Virus record (IMG/VR): IMGVR_UViG_3300042691_022151
Span: 1 to 39,791 of that record
Length of the DNA: 39,791 nucleotides
DNA from: a virus
Direction: 5' to 3' (one strand)
Position 1 is the stretch's first letter. Each line of letters starts with the position of its first letter. Both the position numbers and the translations under genes were made by a program. Of this stretch, positions 24,842 through 31,308 are shown piece by piece. The notes under the pieces are model-generated. The model did not search any database. It had not been told where the DNA came from and worked only from the letters and a program-made list of their open reading frames with translations.

Positions 24842-25006
24842 TTATCGGGACGACTGAGGCGAGACATCAGCCCCGCGCTCGGCCAGCCACGTCAGGGCGT
24901 AGATAACGGACAGCAGAAGATGCTCGTTCGTCGTGAGCGGTTCGCCAGCCATCAGCTTTTGCTTTGCGGCTTCGATTTGGGCGGCAGCAGCGCCTTGGGG
25001 CAGCAT
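24842..25006 (-). CDS. Small hypothetical protein, 54 aa
   Basis: ATG at 25006 is preceded by GGAGG about 8 bases upstream. The sequence is helical: AAAAQIEAAKQKLMAGEPLT followed by NEHLLLSVIYALTWLAERGA. It contains a hydrophobic stretch but no clear membrane span. It lies convergent to the endolysin gene, 7 bases from its stop, and is the last gene of a short leftward pair. No family recognised. Confidence 0.6.
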   Translation of the reverse strand: MLPQGAAAAQIEAAKQKLMAGEPLTTNEHLLLSVIYALTWLAERGADVSPQSSR

Positions 25007-25023
25007 AGTTCGGTCCTCCGGGG

Positions 25024-25341
25024 TTAGGTGGAAAGGTTGGAAGCGGCGGCCAGCAGCTTCGCGCGGTAAGCCGCGATCCACTCGGGCGTTTCGCCCGCGC
25101 TGGCTGCGTATTCGCAAGCCGCGTCAATCTCGGCCATCGCGCGGGCGCGGCTGTCGGCTTCGACTTTCACCGCGAAGCAGTCAAACGTGTGCTTCGGCTG
25201 AAACCGAGCAATCTTGCCGATTGAGTAAGAGCCGCCGAGCTTACCGCCGACCACGCTGCGCGTGCCGCGATGCCAAGCGAACGGCTCATCCGCGCCCATG
25301 ACTGCTTTGCAGATGGCACAATGGCGGGGCTTGTTTTGCAT
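25024..25341 (-). CDS. Hypothetical protein with CxxC motif, 105 aa
   Basis: An excellent ribosome binding site (AGGAGG, 7 bases before the ATG at 25341). The N-terminus HCAICKAVMGADEPFAWHRG holds a CxxC and a His, possibly one half of a zinc site, and a Cys lies later (DCFAVK). The C-terminal half is helical. It is transcribed from the divergent promoter region at 25409-25438. It may be a small regulator or enzyme inhibitor. Function unknown. Confidence 0.65.
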   Translation of the reverse strand: MQNKPRHCAICKAVMGADEPFAWHRGTRSVVGGKLGGSYSIGKIARFQPKHTFDCFAVKVEADSRARAMAEIDAACEYAASAGETPEWIAAYRAKLLAAASNLST

Positions 25342-25372
25342 CTAGGTGCCTCCTGGCCGGGGTTGGTGCTTG

Positions 25373-25450
25373 TTGGACAATCTGGAACGGGATTGCCCGT
25401 CTCCGTCCTTCATAAACCCTAGGCGCTGCCTTGTCCAATGCTTTGTCCAA
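25373..25450. promoter_or_regulatory. Three TTGTCCAA boxes in a divergent control region
   Basis: TTGGACAA at 25373-25380 is the inverse of TTGTCCAA at 25431-25438 and 25443-25450. The two direct copies are exactly 12 bases apart, about one helical turn. They lie between the leftward gene at 25341 and the serine recombinase start at 25494, and one overlaps a leftward -35 box. They may be an operator or a recombinase binding site. Confidence 0.5.
25409..25438 (-). promoter_or_regulatory. Candidate leftward promoter
   Basis: On the reverse strand, TTGGAC (25438-25433) and TATGAA (25414-25409) are 18 bases apart, close to sigma-70 spacing. The -35 box is part of a TTGTCCAA box, so a bound protein would block it. 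It would drive the genes at 25341 and 25006. Not tested. Confidence 0.4.
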
Positions 25451-25456
25451 AATGCG

Positions 25457-25485
25457 TTGTGTAGTCTGTCAGGCCGGGCTATAGA
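25457..25485 (+). promoter_or_regulatory. Candidate rightward promoter of the serine recombinase cassette
   Basis: TTGTGT (25457-25462) and TATAGA (25480-25485) are separated by exactly 17 bases. The -10 ends only 8 bases before the ATG at 25494 and there is no clear ribosome binding site, so the mRNA may be almost leaderless. The -35 match is weak (3 of 6). Confidence 0.35.
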
Positions 25486-25493
25486 GACAGGGT

Positions 25494-26102
25494 ATGACAG
25501 ACCCTAAGCCCATCCTGATCGGCTACGCGCGGGTCAGCACATCCGACCAGGATCTAGCCCTCCAGCGCGACGCGCTGCTGGCTGCCGGGGTCGATGCCTC
25601 GCGCATCTACTCCGAGACGGCGAGCGGTGCGCGGGGCACCATCCGCCCGGCCATGGCCGCGTCCTTCAAGGCGCTGCGGAAGGGCGATACGTTGGTGGTG
25701 TGGAAGCTCGATCGGCTCGGCCGGTCCCTTGAGGAGCTTGTGCAGACCGTCCGGCGGATCGAGGCCAAGGGCGCGAACCTCCGCATCCTCACCATGGCCA
25801 TCGACACCAGCACCCCAGGCGGGCGCTTCATTTTCCACATCTTCGCCGCCCTGGCCGAGTTCGAGCGCGAGCTGATCGTGGAGCGCACGAACGCCGGGCT
25901 GGCGGCGGCGCGGGCTCGGGGGCGCGTGGGCGGCCGGGCTCGGGTGATCCCTGACGAGGACGTGGCCCGCGCCATCGACATGCTTAAGGCCGGCACCGAT
26001 CCGCGCGCCGTGGCCAAGGCCCTCGGGGTCAGCAAGAGCACCATCTACAACCGGATCGCGAAGGAATGGGCTTCGGCCCTGGCAGAAGGAACCGCCGAAT
26101 GA
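25494..26102 (+). CDS. Serine recombinase (resolvase/invertase type), 202 aa
   Basis: Full-length small serine recombinase. The catalytic serine is S15 in YARVSTSDQD, with R74/R77 in WKLDRLGRSLEEL. The GGRFIFHIFAALAEFERELI segment is the long E-helix. A C-terminal HTH (VAKALGVSKSTIYNRI, about 173-188) binds DNA. The length fits resolvase/invertase, not large integrases. It may resolve multimers of a circular prophage, invert DNA, or regulate. No inverted repeat pair flanking the fibre genes was noticed. It is the first gene of the 25494-28071 cassette, and its stop overlaps the next ATG. Confidence 0.92.
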   Translation: MTDPKPILIGYARVSTSDQDLALQRDALLAAGVDASRIYSETASGARGTIRPAMAASFKALRKGDTLVVWKLDRLGRSLEELVQTVRRIEAKGANLRILTMAIDTSTPGGRFIFHIFAALAEFERELIVERTNAGLAAARARGRVGGRARVIPDEDVARAIDMLKAGTDPRAVAKALGVSKSTIYNRIAKEWASALAEGTAE

Positions 26103-26359
26103 GCGAACCAACAACCACCCCAAAGGTTCAGTGGTGGCTGGCCAAGCTCGACCGCTACGGCAACCCGAGCCTGTGCGATGGCGCGCACAGCGGGCGGGCC
26201 GGCGCGGAACGGGCGATGTATCTCTATGACCGGCTGGGGCTGAGGAAGGGTGAGCAATACGGCATCTGTCGCGTCGAGGTGTTCCCCGCCGTGGCGGCGC
26301 CGCACGGCGCAAACGAGGATGCCATCGCGGTCCTCAACAGCATCGGACTGACACCATGA
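26099..26359 (+). CDS. Hypothetical protein, 86 aa
   Basis: ATG at 26099 overlaps the recombinase stop. A compact sequence VQWWLAKLDRYGNPSLCDGA with several aromatic residues, then MYLYDRLGLRKGEQYGICRV. It resembles short phage proteins that accompany early cassettes, but I cannot name a family. No membrane segment. The stop overlaps the next ATG. Confidence 0.6.
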   Translation: MSEPTTTPKVQWWLAKLDRYGNPSLCDGAHSGRAGAERAMYLYDRLGLRKGEQYGICRVEVFPAVAAPHGANEDAIAVLNSIGLTP

Positions 26360-26463
26360 CAGACGAGTCCAAGACGACCCTGCGCGAAGAAGTCGCTTAT
26401 CTGCTCTATTTCATTGGCGCTCTCGGTTTTTGGGCTGGCTTGGGCTGGCTTGTTGCCACCTGA
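26356..26463 (+). CDS. Single-span membrane microprotein, 35 aa
   Basis: Starts at the ATG overlapping the previous stop (26356-26359) and ends sharing a base with the radical SAM start (TGATG at 26461-26465). After a charged head (MTDESKTTLREEVAY) there is one strong transmembrane segment (LLYFIGALGFWAGLGWLVAT), so a small inner-membrane protein is predicted with the N-terminus likely cytoplasmic. Coupling on both sides argues it is translated. Function unknown. Confidence 0.55.
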   Translation: MTDESKTTLREEVAYLLYFIGALGFWAGLGWLVAT

Positions 26464-27461
26464 TGCGTATCCGCCTGACCCAGCTAGACGGCACGCTGCC
26501 CAACCTTGCGCTTATGAAGCTCGGGCACTGGCACCGCGCGCAGGGCCATGAGGTCGTGCTGACGCGACAGGCGGAGCGCGACCTGCTGGAAGGCGATTAT
26601 GATCGCGTCTATGGCTCTGCCATCTTCAAGTTCTCGGCCGCCAAGCTGGCCCGGTTCATCGCCGCTTGGCCGGATGCGATCATCGGCGGCACCGGCACCA
26701 GCAGCGCCGCGACGGTAGAGGGCGTGCTGGGGTGCGCGTCCTACGATGGCCTCGATTACAGCCTCTATCCGACCTATGAGCCATCGCTGGGGTTCACGCA
26801 GCGCGGGTGCCGCCTGTCCTGCAAATTCTGCGTTGTGCCGGGCAAGGAGGGTAAAGCGCGCAGCGTCAACACGATTGCCGAGATATGGCGTGGTCCAGGC
26901 CACGCGAAGAAGCTGCACCTGCTGGACAACGACTTCTTCGGCCAGCCCGAACCCGAGTGGCGCGCCCGCATTTCTGAAATCCGGGAAGGCGGGTTCAAGG
27001 TATGCCTCAACCAAGGCATCAACGTTCGCCACATTACGCCGGAAGCGGCTGCGGCGATCGCCAGCGTCGAATACCGGGATGATGCCTTCAAAGAGCGGCG
27101 GCTCTACACCGCGTGGGACAACCTAAAGGACGAACCGATCTTTATGCGCGGGATCGACATGTTGGAGGCGGCCGGCGTCCCGCCGAAGCACGTCATGGCC
27201 TACATGCTGGTCGGCTACGACAAGAACGAAACCTGGGACCGCCTGTGGCATCGGTTCAATGCTATGGTCGCACGCGGCATCAAGCCTTACCCGATGGTCT
27301 ATGACTGCCGGGCTACCGACGCAGCGCGGTATCGGGGGCTAAAGCAATTTCAGCGGTGGGTGGTGACTGGTCTCTATCGAGCCGTGCCGTTCAGCGATTA
27401 CGACGCGGGCCGCCGCCGAGCGCGCGCGCATGAGGATCAGCAGATGGAGTTCGCAGCATGA
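26463..27461 (+). CDS. Radical SAM protein, 332 aa
   Basis: A radical S-adenosylmethionine enzyme. The [4Fe-4S] cluster motif is CRLSCKFC (C116, C120, C123; CX3CX2C) after the typical strand YEPSLGFTQRG. The N-terminal 90 residues (LALMKLGHWHRAQGHEVVLT; AIIGGTGTSSAATVEGVL) resemble a Rossmann/B12-binding-like leader, seen in many radical SAM proteins such as methylthiotransferase relatives, without a visible DxHxxG cobalamin motif. A GlnGlyIle strand (CLNQGINVRHIT) and HVMAYMLVGYDKNETW fit the later barrel. Substrate is unknown, perhaps tRNA, DNA or protein modification. It is the largest gene of the cassette, coupled to its neighbours. Confidence 0.85.
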   Translation: MRIRLTQLDGTLPNLALMKLGHWHRAQGHEVVLTRQAERDLLEGDYDRVYGSAIFKFSAAKLARFIAAWPDAIIGGTGTSSAATVEGVLGCASYDGLDYSLYPTYEPSLGFTQRGCRLSCKFCVVPGKEGKARSVNTIAEIWRGPGHAKKLHLLDNDFFGQPEPEWRARISEIREGGFKVCLNQGINVRHITPEAAAAIASVEYRDDAFKERRLYTAWDNLKDEPIFMRGIDMLEAAGVPPKHVMAYMLVGYDKNETWDRLWHRFNAMVARGIKPYPMVYDCRATDAARYRGLKQFQRWVVTGLYRAVPFSDYDAGRRRARAHEDQQMEFAA

Positions 27462-27733
27462 CAGAGCAATTCCAACAATCGACCGCGCGACGCTGGCGCA
27501 AGAAGCCGGTCGTGGTCGAGGCAGTCCAGTGGTTTAAGCCCGGCGATCATCCGGCTGTGGTGATGAAGGCTGACCGCAGCCGCTACGCCGATGAAGGCGT
27601 GCCGTGGGTCGAGACGCTAGAGGGCGGACATATCGTCACGCCGGGCGATTGGATCATCACGGGCGTCAAGGGCGAGCATTACCCCTGCAAGCCGGACATT
27701 TTCGCCATGACCTACGAGCCGGCCAATGACTGA
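27458..27733 (+). CDS. Conserved phage protein of unknown function, 91 aa
   Basis: Belongs to a widespread small phage/prophage family recognised by RKKPVVVEAVQWFKPGD near the start, TLEGGHIVTPGDWIITGVKG in the middle and YPCKPDIFAMTYEP at the end. The pattern suggests a compact beta fold. Its role is not established. ATG at 27458 overlaps the radical SAM stop. The length is normal for the family. Confidence 0.85.
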   Translation: MTEQFQQSTARRWRKKPVVVEAVQWFKPGDHPAVVMKADRSRYADEGVPWVETLEGGHIVTPGDWIITGVKGEHYPCKPDIFAMTYEPAND

Positions 27734-28047
27734 GCCCCGTCCAGAAATGACCGGCCCGGCTGCGGCCGATCTGCGCCAAGCGGCTGCGGTGTTGATGGAT
27801 TGCGTGCGATGGCGCCGCGAGTATGAGCGCGGCGCCGCGTGTCCGTGCCCCATGAGAGATGAAACCGACCGCCTCGCGCAGGTGGCGGCGTGGCTAGAAC
27901 GGGAGGCTGCCAGCGATGACTGAACAGTTCAAGACGACCATGCGCGATAGCGGCCTTACCATCTTTGAAGAGCAGCCAATGCCACCCATCCCGCTCCGAG
28001 TTCGCCGGCACGCCGGGCCGCTCGGGGTTTGGCCATCCGCTGGTCAT
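27712..28047 (-). pseudogene. Truncated leftward gene (HW-type early phage protein)
   Basis: The ATG at 28047 overlaps the stop of the upstream leftward gene (ATGA), so it begins as a normal operon member. Its start contains NSERDGWHWLLFKDGK (about residues 17-32), clearly related to NPERDGFHWLVWHGY in the leftward gene at 31209. After about residue 33 the similarity ends and the frame runs antisense to the rightward genes. I read it as a gene whose 3' part was replaced at a recombination junction near 27950. Confidence 0.5.
27726..27923 (+). CDS. Hypothetical protein, 65 aa
   Basis: The start ATG at 27726 overlaps the previous gene by 8 bases. The sequence is helical and charged (AAADLRQAAAVLMDCVRWRR, then ETDRLAQVAAWLEREAA) with a Cys-rich bit (ACPCP). 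It overlaps a reverse-strand frame (27712-28047) that looks like the tail of a truncated leftward gene. Which frame is used downstream of about 27800 is uncertain, but this rightward frame is intact and coupled. Confidence 0.55.
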   Translation: MTEPRPEMTGPAAADLRQAAAVLMDCVRWRREYERGAACPCPMRDETDRLAQVAAWLEREAASDD

Positions 28048-28071
28048 CGCGTCGGCTCCTTCTGCGCGTAA
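27916..28071 (+). pseudogene. N-terminal remnant of a small gene running into the opposite-strand block
   Basis: The first bases (27916-27950) closely resemble the start of the microprotein gene at 26356: MTEQFKTTMRD versus MTDESKTTLRE, with about 28 of 35 bases alike. After about 27950 the frame reads through sequence that on the reverse strand encodes a recognisable phage protein start. The 51-residue frame therefore looks like a gene cut by recombination, not a working protein. Confidence 0.45.
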
Positions 28072-28343
28072 AGGCTGGCGGCGATTAACGCATCATACTC
28101 CTCGCGGAACATAAGACCGCCTGCGCCGGCAACGGCTTCAATCATGGCCTGCGTCGGCTCCTTCGGCACCACCGCGAAGCCGATCTCTTTGAGGTGGTCG
28201 AGCATTGCCTCGGCTTCCTCGCGAGCCTCGCATGACAGATCATAGGCGTTCTGACCGCCTTCCATCGGGTCCGTGTAGTAACAGAAACCCCGGCGATACA
28301 GCGCCTCTATGGCCATCGCCTCGACCAGTTCCGCGCGCGTCAT
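28044..28343 (-). CDS. Hypothetical early protein, 99 aa
   Basis: ATG at 28343 overlaps the upstream stop (28340-28342). Upstream extension to 28403 is antisense junk. It has a helical N-terminus (MTRAELVEAMAIEALYRRGF) and a repeat of helices (AREEAEAMLDHLKEIGFAVV, TQAMIEAVAGAGGLMF), resembling the common small early-phage proteins that end in 'EEYDALIAASLY'-like sequence. Likely part of the leftward early operon. Function unknown. Confidence 0.65.
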   Translation of the reverse strand: MTRAELVEAMAIEALYRRGFCYYTDPMEGGQNAYDLSCEAREEAEAMLDHLKEIGFAVVPKEPTQAMIEAVAGAGGLMFREEYDALIAASLYAQKEPTR

Positions 28344-28729
28344 GGCGTCGGCTCCGCGAGGGCGGCGGATGCCAATCTGCGCAGGTCCGAAACTTCCTGC
28401 CACGGCGAGGCAATGACACTCGCGGACATTGGCGCAGCGATCTTCGTCAACGCCTCCCGCAGCCGCGCCACCTCGCCCCGCGCCGCGTCGCGTTCCGCCT
28501 GGACAGCCTCAATCCGGCCGAGCAAAGCATTTGCAGCGCCTTCGTGGATCGCGGCCATCTGCTTGGCGTCGTCGCGCTCACTGACAAGGGCGCGCAGGGT
28601 GGCGGCGATAACCGGTCCGTGCGGCGTGTCGCTGGCTTGCGGCCCCGCATCTATCCATAGATTGCCGTGGAGCGAAATGCCTTGCGCCAGCCAATCCACC
28701 TCCTCGCGGCTCGTGTCCACGGCGCTCAT
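28340..28729 (-). CDS. Coiled-coil early protein, 129 aa
   Basis: ATG at 28729 overlaps the upstream stop. The centre is a long heptad-like helix (residues about 55-95: RDDAKQMAAIHEGAANALLG, then RIEAVQAERDAARGEVARLR) typical of small phage coiled-coil proteins, flanked by short polar ends. No catalytic motif. It may mediate oligomerisation with neighbouring early proteins. No family name assigned. Confidence 0.65.
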   Translation of the reverse strand: MSAVDTSREEVDWLAQGISLHGNLWIDAGPQASDTPHGPVIAATLRALVSERDDAKQMAAIHEGAANALLGRIEAVQAERDAARGEVARLREALTKIAAPMSASVIASPWQEVSDLRRLASAALAEPTP

Positions 28730-28962
28730 GCCTTGGGCTCCTTCCGCGCCGCAAGCATGGCGTCAGCCACCTCGTAAAGAATGCCGGATAGCTGCGCCCA
28801 AAGCATCCGGCGCTCCTCTGTTGTTGCTTGACCCATGTTCTCAGCCGTTCCCATAACGCTAGCCAGCGCCTGCCCCGCGAACCAATCGCGCAAGGTCATT
28901 CCATAGGTGCCGTGAATACGCATGTCCGCAGCCGGAAACGCCGGTCCACCATCGTCACTCAT
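28726..28962 (-). CDS. Conserved small phage protein (GGPAFP/YGMTLRDWFAGQ family), 78 aa
   Basis: The start DDGGPAFPAADMRI and the core YGMTLRDWFAGQALASVMGT are a pattern found in very many phage and prophage early proteins of unknown function. ATG at 28962; it overlaps the RecT-like stop by 8 bases and its own stop overlaps the next ATG. One small helical bundle is expected. No activity known. Confidence 0.8.
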   Translation of the reverse strand: MSDDGGPAFPAADMRIHGTYGMTLRDWFAGQALASVMGTAENMGQATTEERRMLWAQLSGILYEVADAMLAARKEPKA

Positions 28963-29824
28963 CGTTGCTCTCCATCATCATCGCGGCGCGGCGCTCGCCG
29001 GCTGCCTGGCGCACAGCCTGCACCGCGTCGGAGTCCCATGCCGTCAGCGCCTCGAAGTGCAGCCCCATCGCGGCGATCCACTCGTCAAGCGCCTGCACGC
29101 TTTCCAGCTTGCCGATGGCAACGCGGCACCATGTGACCCACTGCGCGGCGTGCTTCGCGGATTTCAGGCTGCCATCAGGCGCCAGCATCGGCCAGCCATC
29201 CGGGCCGTCCACGACCGGCGGCGCACGCTCGGCCATGATCTCGGCGCCCGCGTCGATGACCGGGCCACGCGCGGGCGGCATCGGCTCAGCAGGTATGTCC
29301 TGCGCCTCCTCCACGGTGATGACGCCACGCAGCGCATCGGGGAACACGTCGCGGATAGCGAAGCCACGGGCGCGCATCTGCAACATGCGATCCGGGTAGT
29401 TCTGCCACGGGCCAGACTTGCCCCACAGGCCGGCCTTTTTGGCGTCAGCAACGGAGAACGTGCGGCGCTGCGGCGCCTCGCCCCGGCGCGTGACCTCGCA
29501 GAAGCCGGCGCGGTTATCGCCTTCGCCTTCGATGCCTTCGCGGATGCCGGCGCAGGCCGGATGCGAGCGCACCAGCGCAAGGGCGGCGTCGCCCCACAGA
29601 GAAGGCTTGCCGTTGATGATGCTGATCCCGTTGAGCGCCTGCAACGGGCCAAGCCCGACTTCGGCGCCCCACTGGAGAGCTACCATCACGGCTTCCGGCC
29701 GGTTGGTGTAATCCTTCGGTACCATGCCGCTCTTGGCGAGCATCTGCGCGAATTGCACTGCCTCGCCAAACGACTGCGGCGCGAGGCTGGCGCTACCGGC
29801 TCGGGTAGCAATAGCACTGGACAT
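28955..29824 (-). CDS. recT: RecT-family single-strand annealing protein
   Basis: Promotes annealing of single-stranded DNA in phage recombination. The conserved RecT core is visible: ALQWGAEVGLGPLQALNGIS (about 50-69) followed by IINGKPSLWGDAALALVRSH, and later KAGLWGKSGPWQNYPDRML and RARGFAIRDVFPDALRGVIT. The C-terminal 90 residues are a separate helical tail. There is no obvious exonuclease next to it. Its neighbours are a Gp157-like and a zinc-finger protein. AAGGA lies about 7 bases before the ATG at 29824. Length normal for the family. Confidence 0.85.
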   Translation of the reverse strand: MSSAIATRAGSASLAPQSFGEAVQFAQMLAKSGMVPKDYTNRPEAVMVALQWGAEVGLGPLQALNGISIINGKPSLWGDAALALVRSHPACAGIREGIEGEGDNRAGFCEVTRRGEAPQRRTFSVADAKKAGLWGKSGPWQNYPDRMLQMRARGFAIRDVFPDALRGVITVEEAQDIPAEPMPPARGPVIDAGAEIMAERAPPVVDGPDGWPMLAPDGSLKSAKHAAQWVTWCRVAIGKLESVQALDEWIAAMGLHFEALTAWDSDAVQAVRQAAGERRAAMMMESNDE

Positions 29825-29827
29825 GGT

Positions 29828-30283
29828 TCAATCCTTCTTCGCGGTGAGGTGTGGCGACGCGCTGTTTCCTGTGCCGCCGCATGTGTGGCATGGGCGCATC
29901 CGCGTGCCGGTGATGTGGTTCCATCCGGCAAAAACGATGCCGGTGCCGCTGCACTCGGAACACAAGCCGGTTTCTGTCTCCCATTGAGCGCGCCAAGCGT
30001 CGAATTGCTTTTTGCCAATAGTCATGGTCACCAAAGAACCGGGTTCGGGCTTGCGGTAGTCCAGCCTTCCCTTCCTGGGGCCGCGCGAAATCGTATGGCG
30101 ATAGACGGCGCCTTCAACTTGAAGGCCGACGCGCACGTCCCCGACTTCGATCACCTTCCAAGACACAACGCGCCAGTCAGCCGGAAGCCCAAGCGCCTCT
30201 TTCGCAAATTGATCGTGAGAACAAGGCCGATCTGGCTTCGGCCGAACCGGGCTCGCGCTATCTGCGGTAAACAGATCGGACAC
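29828..30283 (-). CDS. Zinc-finger protein with two CxxCxGxG motifs, 151 aa
   Basis: The C-terminal 50 residues hold two DnaJ-type zinc motifs: CSECSGTG and CHTCGGTG, about 24 residues apart, enough to bind one zinc. The N-terminal half is mixed alpha/beta (DWRVVSWKVIEVGDVRVGLQ; GSLVTMTIGKKQFDAWRAQW). GTG start at 30283 with AAAGGA upstream. Phage early proteins with such a zinc finger are common beside RecT and Gp157. Role possibly in DNA binding or protein partnering. Not a full DnaJ. Confidence 0.7.
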   Translation of the reverse strand: MSDLFTADSASPVRPKPDRPCSHDQFAKEALGLPADWRVVSWKVIEVGDVRVGLQVEGAVYRHTISRGPRKGRLDYRKPEPGSLVTMTIGKKQFDAWRAQWETETGLCSECSGTGIVFAGWNHITGTRMRPCHTCGGTGNSASPHLTAKKD

Positions 30284-30286
30284 AGT

Positions 30287-30799
30287 TCAATCCTTTCGTG
30301 CGGTGATACGCAGCGCCGGGGCGCCGTTCGACAAATGCGCGCCGGGCACAGGCTCGCCGGCCAGCAGCGCGGCGCGGATCTTGTCCTTGGCCGGTTCAGG
30401 CGGCGGGAAACGCAGCAGCGCGCCGGGCAGCGCGGCCGGATCAGTGATGACCACGCTGCGCCCGCTGTTGCTCACGGCGGCGGTGTGATGCTCCGTTGCG
30501 ACCAGCGGCAGCCCGGTTTCCTCGATGACCTGTAGCAGCGCAGCACGGGCGCTGGCGGCGGCGGCCTTGATCTGCGCTTCCTCGGCTTTCGCCACAGCCA
30601 CGCGGCCCGCTGCCACCGTCGCGGCATCCTCGGCGGCGAGGATCAGCCGCAGCATGTCGCGCGCTGTGCCCTCGATGTCGCCGGCCTCGGCCACGACGCG
30701 CCACGCGGCATCGGTCACGCTGGTCGGCAGCGGCGCGGCCATGATGGCTTCGGCGGTGCTGGTAAGGCGCTCGATGGCGATCTTCTCGAAGGCGCTCAT
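30287..30799 (-). CDS. Gp157-like (siphovirus Gp157 family) protein, 170 aa
   Basis: Helical alanine-rich N-terminus, then a coiled-coil (AKAEEAQIKAAAASARAALL), followed by the family-like C-terminal block: LLQVIEETGLPLVATEHHTA, RSVVITDPAALPGALLRF, and IRAALLAGEPVPGAHLSN. The order 'helix, ET-G strand, VVxxxxALP, K-x-I-x-x-A-L-x-x-G' is the Sipho_Gp157 pattern. Proposed but unproven in recombination or host resistance. The stop lies 4 bases before the next gene's GTG start. Confidence 0.78.
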   Translation of the reverse strand: MSAFEKIAIERLTSTAEAIMAAPLPTSVTDAAWRVVAEAGDIEGTARDMLRLILAAEDAATVAAGRVAVAKAEEAQIKAAAASARAALLQVIEETGLPLVATEHHTAAVSNSGRSVVITDPAALPGALLRFPPPEPAKDKIRAALLAGEPVPGAHLSNGAPALRITARKD

Positions 30800-31209
30800 G
30801 TCGCGGACCTCGCGCGGATGGCGGCGGCGCCGTTGCGCTTGGCTGCGCTATCACACCAAGGCACACCGCCGCGCGACGATGTGTGTTCTCTCATGCCTTC
30901 GCTGAAGCCTGCGTTGTAAGCCTTGGCAATAAGCGTTTCGGCAATCGCCGCACACGCCTCGCGTTCCTCGCGCCGCGCCTGCTCGACCAGCGCGGCGACC
31001 TCAGCGGGCGTCAGGCAGGGGCCAAGGTAGCGAAAGAGTGGCGACCGATAGCGTGGCGTGGAGCCATCTTCGACATCATGCCATTGCTGATCGCTGGCGT
31101 TCCACCAATGCGTAAACGCCATGTCGTCGCTATACCCATGCCACACGAGCCAATGGAAGCCATCGCGCTCCGGGTTCTGCGGCAGCCCGTCCCACTGCGC
31201 GGCGGTCAT
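30796..31209 (-). CDS. Early phage protein with NPERDGFHWLV motif, 137 aa
   Basis: Start ATG at 31209 overlaps the upstream microprotein stop. The N-terminus (LPQNPERDGFHWLVWHGY) is shared with the truncated leftward gene at 28047. A helix follows (EREACAAIAETLIAKAYNAG) with an 'AAAIRAR' ending, the kind seen in many small phage regulators of unknown function. No enzyme motif. Confidence 0.68.
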   Translation of the reverse strand: MTAAQWDGLPQNPERDGFHWLVWHGYSDDMAFTHWWNASDQQWHDVEDGSTPRYRSPLFRYLGPCLTPAEVAALVEQARREEREACAAIAETLIAKAYNAGFSEGMREHTSSRGGVPWCDSAAKRNGAAAIRARSAT

Positions 31210-31307
31210 CGCAGCACCGCCACGACATGCACGAGGCCGATGCCGGCGAGCGGCGAAAGCAGCGCCAGCATTAGCACTGCCAGCCATGCGGGAATGCGCG
31301 CGCCCAT
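31206..31307 (-). CDS. Single-span membrane microprotein, 33 aa
   Basis: Reads MGARIPAWLAVLMLALLSPL at the start, then AGIGLVHVVAVLR: one strong hydrophobic helix, no charged loop. It starts one base after the upstream stop (31309) and its own stop overlaps the next ATG (ATGA). The tight fit between two genes supports translation. Function unknown; it could be a small inner-membrane modulator. Confidence 0.5.
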   Translation of the reverse strand: MGARIPAWLAVLMLALLSPLAGIGLVHVVAVLR

Positions 31308-31308
31308 C

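Noticed and set aside
25494-26102. Large serine integrase/prophage attachment machinery
   Set aside because: The protein has only 202 aa with a short C-terminal HTH; no zinc ribbon or recombinase domain of large integrases, and no att core identified.
28922-30535. 537-aa forward open frame
   Set aside because: Antisense to the RecT-like and zinc-finger genes, which have clear family motifs.
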